37,940 nt of DNA from an uncultured Burkholderiales bacterium (GCA_903916355.1 CAIWWN010000198.1:1-37940); one strand, 5' to 3'; positions 7,820 to 16,458 are shown, counted from the first letter of the stretch. Numbers and translations: made by a program. Notes: a model not told the origin generated them from the sequence alone.

Positions 7820-9661
7820 TTAGCGTCGCATCAATTCAGGCAAGCCTGTGACCAGCAACGGCATCCACGACAGCACCAGGGTTCCTATGAAGATAGCCAC
7901 CACAGCAGGCGCCACCGAGACCACCACTTCACGCAATGGTTTTTTAAACACCGCGCTGGCAAAGTAGATGTTCATGCCCGCCGGCGGGCACAAAAATCCC
8001 ATCTCTAAATTGGCCAAGAAAATAATGCCAAAGTGAATCGGGTCAATGCCATAGCTCACGGCCAAAGGCAAGAGCAAGGGCACCAGCACCACGATGGCGG
8101 CATAAATCTCCATCAAGGCGCCGGCAAAAAACAAAAACATATTCAAGGCCAACAAGAACACATATTTGTTTTGCGTCATGCCTTGCACCCAATCGATCGC
8201 CAGATCAGGCACCCCGGCATCGATCAGGTAGTTGGTCAAACCCAAGGCCATGCCCATGATCAGCATGACGCCACCAATGAGTTGCGCGGTTTGGCTCACG
8301 CAGTCGCAAAACTGTTGCCAACTCATCTCCTTGTGCGCCAACACTTGGGTGGCCACGGCATACACGGCCGTTAACGCGGCGCTTTCGGTGGGCGTGGTCA
8401 GGCCACTGACCAAGGAACCCACGGCCACCAAGGGCGCTAACAACTCCCATTTGGCTTGCCATGCGGCGGCTCCAACATGCACTTGACTTGTGGCAGTCAA
8501 CGTTGTTGCGACCGGAGCCTGGGTCTGGTTCGAGCTCCGCAGCGAAGGTAGAAATCCGCCCAAAATAACCAAGAAAATAATCATCACCACCGCGGGAACA
8601 ATGCCTGCCAAGAACATGCTGTTGATGGGTACCCGCGCAATGATGGCAAACATGATCAAGGGCACTGAAGGCGCCAACAATACACCCAAGGCACTGGCAC
8701 TGGTCACCAAACCCATGCCCTTGTTTTCGGGGTAACCCACCGACTTGAGCAGCGGCAGCAGCAAGCCGCCCAAGGCCAAAATCGTCACGCCGCTGCCGCC
8801 CGTCAAGGCCGTGAAACAAGAGCACAACAAGGCCACAGCCAAGACCGTGCCCACGGGCCCCTCACCCAGCACCGACACAAAGACGCGGCTCAAGCGCTGC
8901 GAAGCCTGCGTTTTGGCCAAGACCAAACCGGCCAGCGTGAACAAAGGCAGCGCAGGCAATGAAGGGTTGACCGTGATTTGGTAATGCGACAGTGCCAGCG
9001 AAGCCAAAGGCAAACCTTCATGCCCCAACAGCAAAAGCCCCAAACCACCCAGCACCGCAAAAATCGGCGTACCGCTCAGCAGCAAGGCCAAGAGCAGCAA
9101 GCCACCCGCAGCCAATGGAATTTCTTGCAAATCGAGCGTCCATGCCAGCCAGCAGCCCAGCAAGGGCCAGGCCACTGCAGCCAGCACACGCCCATGCGAC
9201 GTCGGCCCGCTTTGCCAGCCCATCTTGATCGCCAAGATGCCAAAACCCAAGGGCAAAAAAGCTTGCACCCACCACAACGGCAAACCGTAAGCCAAGGCAG
9301 GCGCAGCATCCATTTCACTGGCCACCAAAGTCCAACTGGCGGCGCACAGCATGCCCGATAAAAATGCGCCCCCCATCTGGCTGAATACACGCAGCCCCAT
9401 CTGTATGTTGGGTTGACTGTGAACGGCCAGAGCCAGACTGGACAAATGGCCATGACGTTGCGCCGAAACCGCCCCCATCATGGCCACCAACAAGCCCAGG
9501 TGCTGCACCAAGACGGACGCGTTATCAATCCCTTGCCCATGCAAAGGCCGCAGCACCATCTCGACCATGGGAATCAGCGCCATGCCCACCAAGGCGACTC
9601 CCGCCAAAACACCATCCATGCCCATCACTTTGCGCAAAATTTGCGGCCCGACCCCACTCAT
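7820..9661 (-). CDS. Fused TRAP transporter permease, DctQ-DctM type
   Basis: A 613-residue very hydrophobic protein. The first ~165 residues have four predicted helices like the small DctQ subunit; the rest (about 170-613) is the large DctM subunit with its many helices and family blocks such as GGSGVTILALGGLLLP, LLAPSVPLIMFAI and LEMGFLCPPAGMNIYFAS. It carries out sodium- or proton-driven uptake of a ligand delivered by the periplasmic binding protein. Its ATG overlaps the stop of the binding-protein gene (ATGA). With the TatT-like lipoprotein gene upstream this is a TPR-protein-associated TRAP system. The substrate is unknown. Confidence 0.9.
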   Translation of the reverse strand: MSGVGPQILRKVMGMDGVLAGVALVGMALIPMVEMVLRPLHGQGIDNASVLVQHLGLLVAMMGAVSAQRHGHLSSLALAVHSQPNIQMGLRVFSQMGGAFLSGMLCAASWTLVASEMDAAPALAYGLPLWWVQAFLPLGFGILAIKMGWQSGPTSHGRVLAAVAWPLLGCWLAWTLDLQEIPLAAGGLLLLALLLSGTPIFAVLGGLGLLLLGHEGLPLASLALSHYQITVNPSLPALPLFTLAGLVLAKTQASQRLSRVFVSVLGEGPVGTVLAVALLCSCFTALTGGSGVTILALGGLLLPLLKSVGYPENKGMGLVTSASALGVLLAPSVPLIMFAIIARVPINSMFLAGIVPAVVMIIFLVILGGFLPSLRSSNQTQAPVATTLTATSQVHVGAAAWQAKWELLAPLVAVGSLVSGLTTPTESAALTAVYAVATQVLAHKEMSWQQFCDCVSQTAQLIGGVMLIMGMALGLTNYLIDAGVPDLAIDWVQGMTQNKYVFLLALNMFLFFAGALMEIYAAIVVLVPLLLPLAVSYGIDPIHFGIIFLANLEMGFLCPPAGMNIYFASAVFKKPLREVVVSVAPAVVAIFIGTLVLSWMPLLVTGLPELMRR

Positions 9662-10686
9662 TTGGCGCGTCCGGCGCGGTAGGCTTTCAAATGCAGCATC
9701 ACCTCGTCAAAGGTTTCAGCCGGCACCATGGTGCCGCGTATGCGCGGGTACAAACTCTCCGCCAGGGCATTCCATTCCTGCATTTGCGCAGGCGTTGGGG
9801 TTGTGACTTTCAGGCCCCGCTTTTTCATCGCATCCACCGCTTCATCCACCTCTTTGCGCGCTTGTGCGCGTATTACCACGCCCGCCTTTTCGCTGGCGGC
9901 ACGCATGGCCGCTTGCAGCTCGGGCGGCATTTCAGCCCAGGTCTTTTGCGTCACCACCAAAGCGCCCACAATCGGCGCCCAGTTGATCTCCAGCATATAG
10001 GGCGCCGTGTTGTAAATCTGCGTGGCCAATGCAAAGTAAGGGGTAGACGGCACCACCGTGATCATGCCGGTTTGAATCGCGGGCAAAATGTCGGTCGGCT
10101 CTAGGGGCACAGGCGTGTAACCCAGACTCTTCATGATCGCTTGCTGATCGGCCTCAGCCCCCCAGGCAAAAAACTTCATCTTCTTGTAGTCATCAGGTCG
10201 CGCGGCCGGTTCTTTGGAGAAAAACCGCACCCAACCGGCATCGCCCCAAGACAAGACCACAAAGCCTTTGTCAGCAAACTTTTTTTCCATGGCGGGGCGC
10301 ATTTTTTCGCGCACATAGTCCACCTCCTCCCAGGTCTTGAACAACAAGGGCATGGCCTGCAAAGCAGCCACACTGGGCTCAATTTCACGCAAGCCCACCA
10401 CGGACAACAAAGCGCCCTGCAGTTGACCAATGCGCATGCGCCGAGTCATCTCGGCCTCGCCGCCCTGGCTGCCGTCGGTGTACACACCAAACTTGGGCGC
10501 CCCGTCTTGCCCCTTCTTCCACACCTCACCCAGTTCCATCAACTGGCGGTGGTACACCGAATTCTTGGGCACCAAACTGCCAATGCGCAATTGCTTTTCT
10601 GAGCCCCATGCCAAGGGTTGCAGCAAACTGCAAGCCAAAGCACAACCCACCACCACCCTGCGTTTCACGCTGGCATTCATCGACAT
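9658..10686 (-). CDS. TRAP transporter periplasmic binding protein, DctP family (TatP-like)
   Basis: A 342-residue secreted protein with a signal peptide ending near PLAWG (about residue 28). The mature start KQLRIGSLVPKNSVYHRQ and the block VPLEPTDILPAIQTGMITVV match the DctP fold. Normally an Arg in a GLKxR segment binds a ligand carboxylate; here the aligned segment is YKKMKFFAW, with Phe at the Arg position, so the ligand may not be an ordinary carboxylate. This loss is reported for TatT-associated binding proteins as I recall. A strong AAGGA site overlaps the upstream gene's end, ten bases separate the two genes, and the permease start overlaps its stop. Confidence 0.87.
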   Translation of the reverse strand: MSMNASVKRRVVVGCALACSLLQPLAWGSEKQLRIGSLVPKNSVYHRQLMELGEVWKKGQDGAPKFGVYTDGSQGGEAEMTRRMRIGQLQGALLSVVGLREIEPSVAALQAMPLLFKTWEEVDYVREKMRPAMEKKFADKGFVVLSWGDAGWVRFFSKEPAARPDDYKKMKFFAWGAEADQQAIMKSLGYTPVPLEPTDILPAIQTGMITVVPSTPYFALATQIYNTAPYMLEINWAPIVGALVVTQKTWAEMPPELQAAMRAASEKAGVVIRAQARKEVDEAVDAMKKRGLKVTTPTPAQMQEWNALAESLYPRIRGTMVPAETFDEVMLHLKAYRAGRAK

Positions 10687-10696
10687 AACTTGATCC

Positions 10697-11584
10697 TTAA
10701 AAAATGTTGTCGGCTTGGCTTAACAACCATTGCGCACGTTCGCGCATGATTTGACTGGACAGGTCGCGCTTGCCCGCAGACACCTCGATGGCCTTGGTCA
10801 ACCAGGCTTCAAAGGACAGACGGTCTTGCTGATCGACCGCCCAGCCCTCTGCCTTCGCAACCCAGACGCCAGGGTTTTGCCCCTGACTGACTTGCATCGC
10901 TTGATCAAAATATTGCAAAGCACGGGGGCGTGAACCGCCAGGGCGTGCCAACTCCAACGTGCCCATCAAACTGGCCAAAGCGCCATTGCCATAACGCGGG
11001 TCAACCTGCCAGGCTTGGTGCGCCAGGGATGCCGCCAAAGGCAAATCAGCCACCACTTCGGGCGAGTCGGTCGACAGGGAAATCTGCCCGCCCCAAGCCG
11101 CCGCCGTCCAGTACGCCAAGCCCACGGCCTCTGGCTTGAGGGGTCTTTGTTTGACGCGCAAGGAAGGATCTATTGGCTTGAGTAAATCAGGGTCCTGGAT
11201 CATCAAGGTGCGAAGGCCCTGGTTCTTGGCGCGCTCAAACATGCGTGCCGCGCGTTCACGCAAGGCCTGTGCTTGTTGCAAGCTTTGGGACTCCACACGG
11301 TCCGCCTGCGTCGACAAAAAGGCGTAGGCATATTGCGTCAAGCCACTGGTCACAGATTGGGCCAAGGGCACATGTTGCGGCAAGGCCCGCAACATGCCCT
11401 CAGCGACTTTGAGGTAGAAAGCACTGGCTTCACGGGCCAAGCCAATGTCTTCTTCTTCAACCGATTGTTGTGATATTTCGTCGGCGGCCTGCTGCAATAA
11501 GTGGTGACCCACTGAACAAGCGGGCAAAGAACATAGCACCAAGGCCATCACAACCAGGGGCAAAAGACGATTTGAAAACAACAT
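10697..11584 (-). CDS. TatT-like lipoprotein of a TRAP system
   Basis: A 295-residue lipoprotein. Starting at 11584 gives a type II signal peptide with lipobox LPAC (Cys23); a TTG 17 codons upstream is possible but adds nothing sensible. The mature protein is all-helical with TPR-like helical pairs and the block LKPEAVGLAYWTAAAWG, matching the TRAP transporter TatT component family. In the Treponema system the trimeric TatT docks with the DctP-type protein and is thought to hand it ligand. It is first in a three-gene operon with the binding protein and fused permease, and is transcribed divergently from the Pho-box-led phytase-like gene, 194 bases away. Confidence 0.8.
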   Translation of the reverse strand: MLFSNRLLPLVVMALVLCSLPACSVGHHLLQQAADEISQQSVEEEDIGLAREASAFYLKVAEGMLRALPQHVPLAQSVTSGLTQYAYAFLSTQADRVESQSLQQAQALRERAARMFERAKNQGLRTLMIQDPDLLKPIDPSLRVKQRPLKPEAVGLAYWTAAAWGGQISLSTDSPEVVADLPLAASLAHQAWQVDPRYGNGALASLMGTLELARPGGSRPRALQYFDQAMQVSQGQNPGVWVAKAEGWAVDQQDRLSFEAWLTKAIEVSAGKRDLSSQIMRERAQWLLSQADNIF

Positions 11585-11678
11585 GCGATGAAGGAGACAG
11601 TTTGCGTGCAGCCAGCTCTTGAGTGGAACTTTCAAGTTATCAGCTCATTGTGAAAATTTCATTAAATTCAACTTGAAA

Positions 11679-11707
11679 TTGACATTTTTCTTCCATCAAT
11701 TTGTCAT
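11679..11707 (+). promoter_or_regulatory. Pho box (three half-sites) upstream of the phytase-like gene
   Basis: TTGACAT-tttt-CTTCCAT-caat-TTGTCAT: three 7-mers at an 11-base period, matching the PhoB half-site CTGTCAT at 5, 5 and 6 of 7 positions. The last two form an 18-base box at 11690-11707, 71 bases before the GTG start at 11779. The surrounding DNA is AT-rich, as expected for a promoter. The shared intergenic region also serves the divergent TatT operon, but I saw no convincing box pointing that way. Confidence 0.7.
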
Positions 11708-11778
11708 TGAAACCCGAAAGAATCATTGCAAGCAAAAGCCATGGGTGGTCTTTTGCAGATTCAGCAAAAGGATTTTCT

Positions 11779-13131
11779 GTGTCCCATTCCATTCGCATCA
11801 GTGCCAGCTTGCTGAGCCTGGCCTTGGCTGCCAGCGTCGCTCAAGCGCAAAGTGTCTTTCCCGCAACTCTGGCGGGTCACGCTCTGTTGCCTGCGGCTTC
11901 CTACTTGGCTGCGCCCCACGACGCGCCTGCCGACTTGAAGGCAAGCGGCAAATTCACCACCGGTCAGCGCATCGAAAAATTAGCCAGTGTTGAAGGCTTG
12001 TCTGCAGGCCGCCCCACCGGTGTGTTTCTGCCTTTTGATGGCCAACCTTTGCAGGGTCACTCGGGTATTCAACGCATGAGCGACGGTTCTTTTTGGGTTC
12101 TGACCGACAACGGTGCAGGCTCCAAAGCCAACTCACCCGACTTCATGCTGTATTTGAATCACTACACGATTGATTTCAAAACAGGCCAGTTCACGCGTTT
12201 GGCCACCACGTTTTTGCATGACCCGGACAAGAAAGTACCTTTCAGAATCGTGCACGAAGGCACAGCGCAGCGCTATTTGACGGGCTCAGACTTTGACACC
12301 GAGAGTTTTCAAATAGTCGGGCAACACCTGTGGATCGGTGACGAGTTTGGCCCCTACCTGATCAAGGCCGACCTGAAAGGCAAAGTGCTGGCCGTGTTTG
12401 AAACCCTGGTCGACGGCAAAGTGGTGCGCTCGCCGGACCACCCTGCGGTGACGACACCGGGTTTTCCAGCCGATCTGACCAAATTTGAAATCCGCCGCTC
12501 CAAAGGTTTTGAGGGCATGGCGTCTTCCAAAGATGGCCGCAAGCTCTACCCCCTGCTGGAAGGACCTGTTTGGAATGAAGCAGCCAAGTCCTTTGAAAAC
12601 GCGGACGGTAAGCAGTACCTGCGGGTTTTGGAATTTGACATTGCCACCGAAAAATGGACCGGCCGTCATTGGAAGTACATGCTGGAAGCCAACACCCACG
12701 CGATTGGTGATTTCAACATGATCAACGAGACCACGGGCTTGATCATTGAACGCGACAACGGTGAAGGCACTGCCGCCAACGCCTGCCCTGCAGGTCAGCA
12801 GCGCAAAGACTGCTTCCACGATCTGGCCAAATTCAAGCGCGTCTACAAAATTGAAATGACCGAAAGCAACGTCGGCGGGCCGGTGCGCAAGATCGGCTAC
12901 ATCGATTTGATGAACATTGCCGACCCACACAAACTGGCGCGCAAGCCCTTGGACAACGGAGTGTTGACTTTCCCGTTCTTCACGATTGAAAACGTCGACG
13001 TGGTCGACGCCACCCACATCGTGGTGGGCAACGACAACAACCTGCCTTTTTCCAGCAGTCGCCTGCCCAACAAAGCCGATGACAACGAAATGGTTTTGTT
13101 GGAAGTCGGTGAATTTCTCCGCGCTAAATAA
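11779..13131 (+). CDS. Phytase-like esterase, exported
   Basis: A 450-residue protein of the esterase-like-activity-of-phytase family. I place the start at GTG 11779: AAAGGA lies six bases upstream and translation gives a clean signal peptide (residues 1-24, ending VAQAQ). An upstream frame extends to 11701 but runs through the Pho box. Family blocks are GHSGIQRMSDGSFWVLTDNG (about 100-120), DFDTESFQI and LWIGDEFGPYL, and FEGMASSKDG. Members are thought to release phosphate from organic esters in the periplasm. The Pho box upstream and phoD 33 bases downstream support a phosphate-starvation role; exact substrate unknown. Confidence 0.85.
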   Translation: MSHSIRISASLLSLALAASVAQAQSVFPATLAGHALLPAASYLAAPHDAPADLKASGKFTTGQRIEKLASVEGLSAGRPTGVFLPFDGQPLQGHSGIQRMSDGSFWVLTDNGAGSKANSPDFMLYLNHYTIDFKTGQFTRLATTFLHDPDKKVPFRIVHEGTAQRYLTGSDFDTESFQIVGQHLWIGDEFGPYLIKADLKGKVLAVFETLVDGKVVRSPDHPAVTTPGFPADLTKFEIRRSKGFEGMASSKDGRKLYPLLEGPVWNEAAKSFENADGKQYLRVLEFDIATEKWTGRHWKYMLEANTHAIGDFNMINETTGLIIERDNGEGTAANACPAGQQRKDCFHDLAKFKRVYKIEMTESNVGGPVRKIGYIDLMNIADPHKLARKPLDNGVLTFPFFTIENVDVVDATHIVVGNDNNLPFSSSRLPNKADDNEMVLLEVGEFLRAK

Positions 13132-13164
13132 CCCTTTATGAAACATCCATTTGAGGAACTGTCT

Positions 13165-14931
13165 ATGTCATTGTTTAAATCTCGCCGTCGTTTTCTGGCC
13201 ACCACCGCGGGTTCAGCTGGGGCCGTAGCCCTGGCCTCTTGAGGTTCAAGCGCAACCGACCCAGCAGAATTTTTGTACGGCGTCGCCAGCGGCGACCCCC
13301 TCACCGATCGGGTCATTTTGTGGACCCATGCCAAAGTCAAAGATCAAAACTACGACGTCTCTTTGCAATGGCAAATTGCCAAGGATGCTAACTTCACCAG
13401 CATGATCAACACAGGCTCTGTCACGGCCTTGGCCAGCGCTGGCTTTACCGCCAAGGTGGACGCCACAGGCTTGAGCGCAGGAAACACGTATTTCTTCCGA
13501 TTCCTGGACAGTACAGGTTCGGTGTCCAGCGTGGGCACCACACGCACTTTGCCCACAGCCACGGTGGCATCGGTGAAATTTGCGGTGTTCTCGTGCACGC
13601 TGTACTCAGAAGGCTTCTTCAACAGCTATGACGCTGCAACCACTTCAGGTGCTGAATATGCTTTGCATCTGGGTGACTACATTTACGAATACGGTTCTGA
13701 CGCCATCAAATTTGGCAACACCGATGCCGTCAAGTTAGACCGCGTCACCAGCCCGGCCAATGACATCGTGTCATTGAGCGACTACCGCACCCGCTACGCC
13801 AAATACCGGTCAGACGCATCTTTGCAAGCCTTGCATGCCAAGATGCCCTGGATCACCATTTGGGACGATCACGAGTTTGCCAACAACGCCTATATGGACG
13901 GCGCGCAAAACCACGACCCTGCCACCCAAGGTGCCTGGGTCGACCGTAAAAACACCGCGGCCCGCGTGTACCACGAGTGGATGCCAATTCGCACACCGGA
14001 TGCCGCCAACCTGTTGAAGATTTACCGTAATTTCGATTTCGGCACCTTGTTCAGCCTGCACATGCTGGACACCCGCATTGAAGGTCGGACCAAACAAAAG
14101 TATGGCTATTACGGTGATCCGTCGGACCCCAAAGTTCAGCCCTACACCTACGCCGATTACGTTACGGGTCTGACCCCGGTCAACGGCGTGTATCCTGACG
14201 CTGCCAACAAGATGATGAGCGACACTCAGTTGAGTTGGTTGACCACCAACATCGGCAAGTCCACCGCCACTTGGCAAATTGTGGGCAACCAGGACATCAT
14301 GGGTAAAATGTGGTTTCCCGCTTCTGTGGTGCAGGCTCAAAGCGTCAGTGCCACCGCATTTGGCAATGCTTTGACCGACTTCATCACGGCCAAAGCGGTG
14401 AATGCCGCAGCGCCCACGACGCTCAGCAACACCCAAAAAGCACTTCTTGCACAGCCGCGTTTACCTTACAACATGGACTCGTGGGACGGCTATCCGATCC
14501 AACGCGAAACCTTGTTGCAAACCATCCGGGCTACGGGCAAGAAATTGGTGGTTTTGTCGGGTGACTCGCATAACTCTTGGTGCAACAACCTCACCTCACT
14601 GGACGGAACCGCCACCATCGGCGTGGAGTTTGCCACCACCTCGGTCACGGCCCCAGGATTTGAAAGCGTCGGTTTGGGCACCCTAGGTCCTTACGTTGAC
14701 GGCAGCGGCAACCCCGCAGCACAAGGCAGTTTTGGTTCGGGCTTGGGTTTGATTGACGATGTGAACTATGCCGACTTGAACCGCCGTGGCTACATCTTGA
14801 TGACAGTCACCAACACTGACATCAAAGGTGAATTCGTCTTCATGGACACCGTCAAGTCCAAGACCTACAAAGCCAGCGTGGGCAAAACGGTCACTGTGGC
14901 AGCGGCCACCTTGCGTAAGAGTTTCACCTAA
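13165..14931 (+). CDS. phoD: PhoD-family phosphodiesterase/alkaline phosphatase with in-frame TGA at the lipobox cysteine
   Basis: A 588-codon gene with GAGGAA before the ATG. The N-terminus MSLFKSRRRFLATTAG is a twin-arginine signal, running to VALAS, then TGA (13240-13242, codon 26), then GSS. The expected lipobox is LAS-Cys-GSS, so the stop replaces the lipidated Cys. The remaining 562 codons are open and intact: YGVASGDPLTDRVILWT (PhoD N-terminal domain), CTLYSEGFF and HLGDYIYEYG, TIWDDHEFANN (metal ligands), WQIVGNQDIMG and LVVLSGDSHNSW. PhoD enzymes are Tat-exported, iron/calcium-dependent phosphatases. Either a recent nonsense mutation or sequencing error disables export, or the codon is read through. 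It shares a transcript with the phytase-like gene; its stop overlaps the convergent gene by four bases. Confidence 0.85.
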
Positions 14932-15401
14932 ATTGATGGGCCCACAGATTCAGGTGCTGCGGGCAGCACCTGAATCACAAAATAGCTGGGGCATTCATAC
15001 CGCTCAATGTCATAAGCGTTGAGCGGGAATGAGCCGCAATTGGAGAAGCGGCGCAGTGACGAATGGTAAATCCCGCACTGAAAGCGGCCATCTTCAATCG
15101 GCTGCAAAAACATGCAGCGCTTGTTCATGCAGCAATTGCCGCACTGAACACAGCTGCCGCCCATGGCCTGCGGCACTTGGCTGACACGACCCATCACATC
15201 TGAAAAATAATGAATCGCAGGTCCTTCGCGCATGGCCTGCATGTGGCGCCATATGTTCTTCAGGGTCTGTGGATATTCACTTATAAATCCAATACGCCAG
15301 AAAACCAAGGCGGCCAACAGCGGCAACAATGGAAAGAACAACAACAGACAAAAGAACAATAAATAGGTCAGCGCACCAGCAATCAATCGGTTCAATTTCA
15401 A
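14928..15401 (-). CDS. Membrane-anchored CxxCxxCC (YkgJ-like) protein
   Basis: A 157-residue protein with a long hydrophobic N-terminal stretch (about residues 8-36, one or two helices) followed by a cysteine cluster: CVQCGNCC near 83-90, then further Cys in KRCMFL, FQCGIYHSSLRRFSNCGSFP and YECPSY. This is the zinc- or iron-chelating UPF0153/YkgJ pattern, including the conserved R-x-x-C-x-x-FP-like segment. Function is unknown. No ATG precedes the membrane segment; an in-frame stop lies just upstream, so TTG at 15401 with CAGG ahead is the likely start. It ends convergently inside phoD, sharing four bases. A terminator lies between it and the upstream small gene, so it needs its own promoter. 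Confidence 0.75.
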   Translation of the reverse strand: MKLNRLIAGALTYLLFFCLLLFFPLLPLLAALVFWRIGFISEYPQTLKNIWRHMQAMREGPAIHYFSDVMGRVSQVPQAMGGSCVQCGNCCMNKRCMFLQPIEDGRFQCGIYHSSLRRFSNCGSFPLNAYDIERYECPSYFVIQVLPAAPESVGPSI

Positions 15402-15417
15402 ACAACCTGTTCGTCAA

Positions 15418-15452
15418 TATAAAAACGGGAAGACCCCTCAAGGATCTTCCCG
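15418..15452 (-). terminator. Rho-independent terminator after the small acidic gene
   Basis: On the minus strand CGGGAAGA pairs with TCTTCCCG (15426-15433 and 15445-15452), with an inner CC/GG, and is followed by TTTTTATATT. It lies 30 bases beyond the stop of the small acidic gene, making that gene monocistronic. Confidence 0.85.
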
Positions 15453-15482
15453 CAGACAGTCGATATCAGCCTGAAAAATTCA

Positions 15483-15800
15483 TCAAGCCGCGTGCTCTGT
15501 TTCAACAGAAACTTCCACTTCTTCACCTAAATCATCACTTTCAATCACAGCGATTTCGGCATACTGATTGGCCACCAATTGGTGACGATAAGCCAAAAAT
15601 GCATGGGAGTTGCGCGACTCATCGTGGCCATGGTCATCGGCATCTGCGGCCAAGCTATGGTGTTTGGCGGCTTGCGCATAGTGCAAAGACGCCATGCGGT
15701 GGTAGTCAGCCAAGGTCTCCATTTCGTCGTCTTCGAAATGTTCGCTCAGCAATTCTTCATCAACATGGTTTTCGGCAACAAGGGTGTGTTCGTTCGTCAT
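15483..15800 (-). CDS. Small acidic histidine-rich protein of unknown function, Pho-box controlled
   Basis: A 105-residue cytoplasmic-looking protein without signal peptide or membrane segment. ATG at 15800 has GGAG seven bases upstream. It is highly acidic at both ends (ELLSEHFEDDEMETL; IESDDLGEEVEVSVETEHAA), and the middle is a helical stretch studded with His, Asp and Tyr (YHRMASLHYAQAAKHHSLA, DDHGHDE), like a metal-binding or ferritin-like helical hairpin. I do not recognise the family. A near-consensus Pho box lies 56 bases upstream and a terminator 30 bases downstream, so it appears to be a single-gene PhoB transcription unit. A metal- or polyphosphate-linked role is speculation. Confidence 0.75.
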   Translation of the reverse strand: MTNEHTLVAENHVDEELLSEHFEDDEMETLADYHRMASLHYAQAAKHHSLAADADDHGHDESRNSHAFLAYRHQLVANQYAEIAVIESDDLGEEVEVSVETEHAA

Positions 15801-15856
15801 CAAAGCTCCATCAGATCAACAGCGAATTGCTGCAAGTAAGAGCATGGGGCCAGGTC

Positions 15857-15874
15857 ATGAAAGCTTGGTGACAG
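15857..15874 (-). promoter_or_regulatory. Pho box upstream of the small acidic gene
   Basis: On the minus strand CTGTCAC-CAAG-CTTTCAT: the first 7-mer matches the PhoB half-site fully (C/T allowed at the end), the second at 6 of 7. It is one of the two best boxes by eye in the window, 56 bases before the ATG at 15800 and only eight bases after the stop of the cytochrome b561 gene. Confidence 0.78.
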
Positions 15875-15881
15875 CGGAGAA

Positions 15882-16457
15882 TTATTGCAGCTCTGTGCTA
15901 TGTAAATTTTGCCAATTTGGCCACATGCGGCTCATCAAGCCGTCTTTGAGTTTCCAGTGATGCCAACAAACGGCCAGCATGTGCAACCCCGCCGCAGCGA
16001 GCAAGCCATTGGCCAGCCATTCATGCAGTTGCACGGCATTGCGGCGCAATTCTTTGTTGCCTGAATCAAAGGCCGGGACGATGAACAACTCAAACAAATT
16101 GTCGCCACGAATCCACACGGCAGCCAAGCCAGAAAGCACGAGCAAGCCGATCAGCACATACAGACCATGGTGGTAGCCATGGCTGAGTCGTCCGATCCAA
16201 CCTGTGTTGACGGATGGCAACTTCATGCCCCGAAATGCTCGCCAGTAAATTCGGTACATCCAAAAGAGGGCCAGCACCACACCCAAGGCAATGTGCGTGC
16301 TGCGAAACATGATTTTGGGCGTGCCGCGCGGCATGAAGTTGATGCACTGGCCTGCAATCCACAAACCAATGACCAGCAAAGCCACCAGCCAATGCAGCCA
16401 CACGGTTCTGCGGTCGTAAGCGCCGGTGTCAATGGTATTCATGTGAATCTGGCTCAT
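15882..16457 (-). CDS. Cytochrome b561-family membrane protein
   Basis: About 191 residues with four predicted membrane helices. Haem-ligand candidates are the His in VWLHWLVALL (helix 1), THIALG (helix 2) and the pair in the last helices (LHEWLANG and LHMLAVCWHH). The family moves electrons across the inner membrane between quinol and a periplasmic acceptor. I chose ATG 16457, one base after the upstream stop (TGAAATG), implying coupling; an ATG at 16481 would overlap the previous gene by 23 bases and one at 16442 is also possible. It is last in an operon after a purple-acid-phosphatase-like enzyme, whose di-iron centre might need reduction; that link is inference. Confidence 0.87.
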   Translation of the reverse strand: MSQIHMNTIDTGAYDRRTVWLHWLVALLVIGLWIAGQCINFMPRGTPKIMFRSTHIALGVVLALFWMYRIYWRAFRGMKLPSVNTGWIGRLSHGYHHGLYVLIGLLVLSGLAAVWIRGDNLFELFIVPAFDSGNKELRRNAVQLHEWLANGLLAAAGLHMLAVCWHHWKLKDGLMSRMWPNWQNLHSTELQ

Positions 16458-16458
16458 T

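Noticed and set aside
11701-11778. TTG start at 11701 for the phytase-like protein
   Set aside because: It falls inside the Pho box and adds 26 non-signal residues; GTG 11779 has AAAGGA and begins a signal peptide.
13240-13257. Selenocysteine insertion element at the phoD TGA
   Set aside because: The following hairpin has only four or five pairs and the residue replaced is a lipidated Cys, where Sec is not known; kept only as a remote option in the finding.
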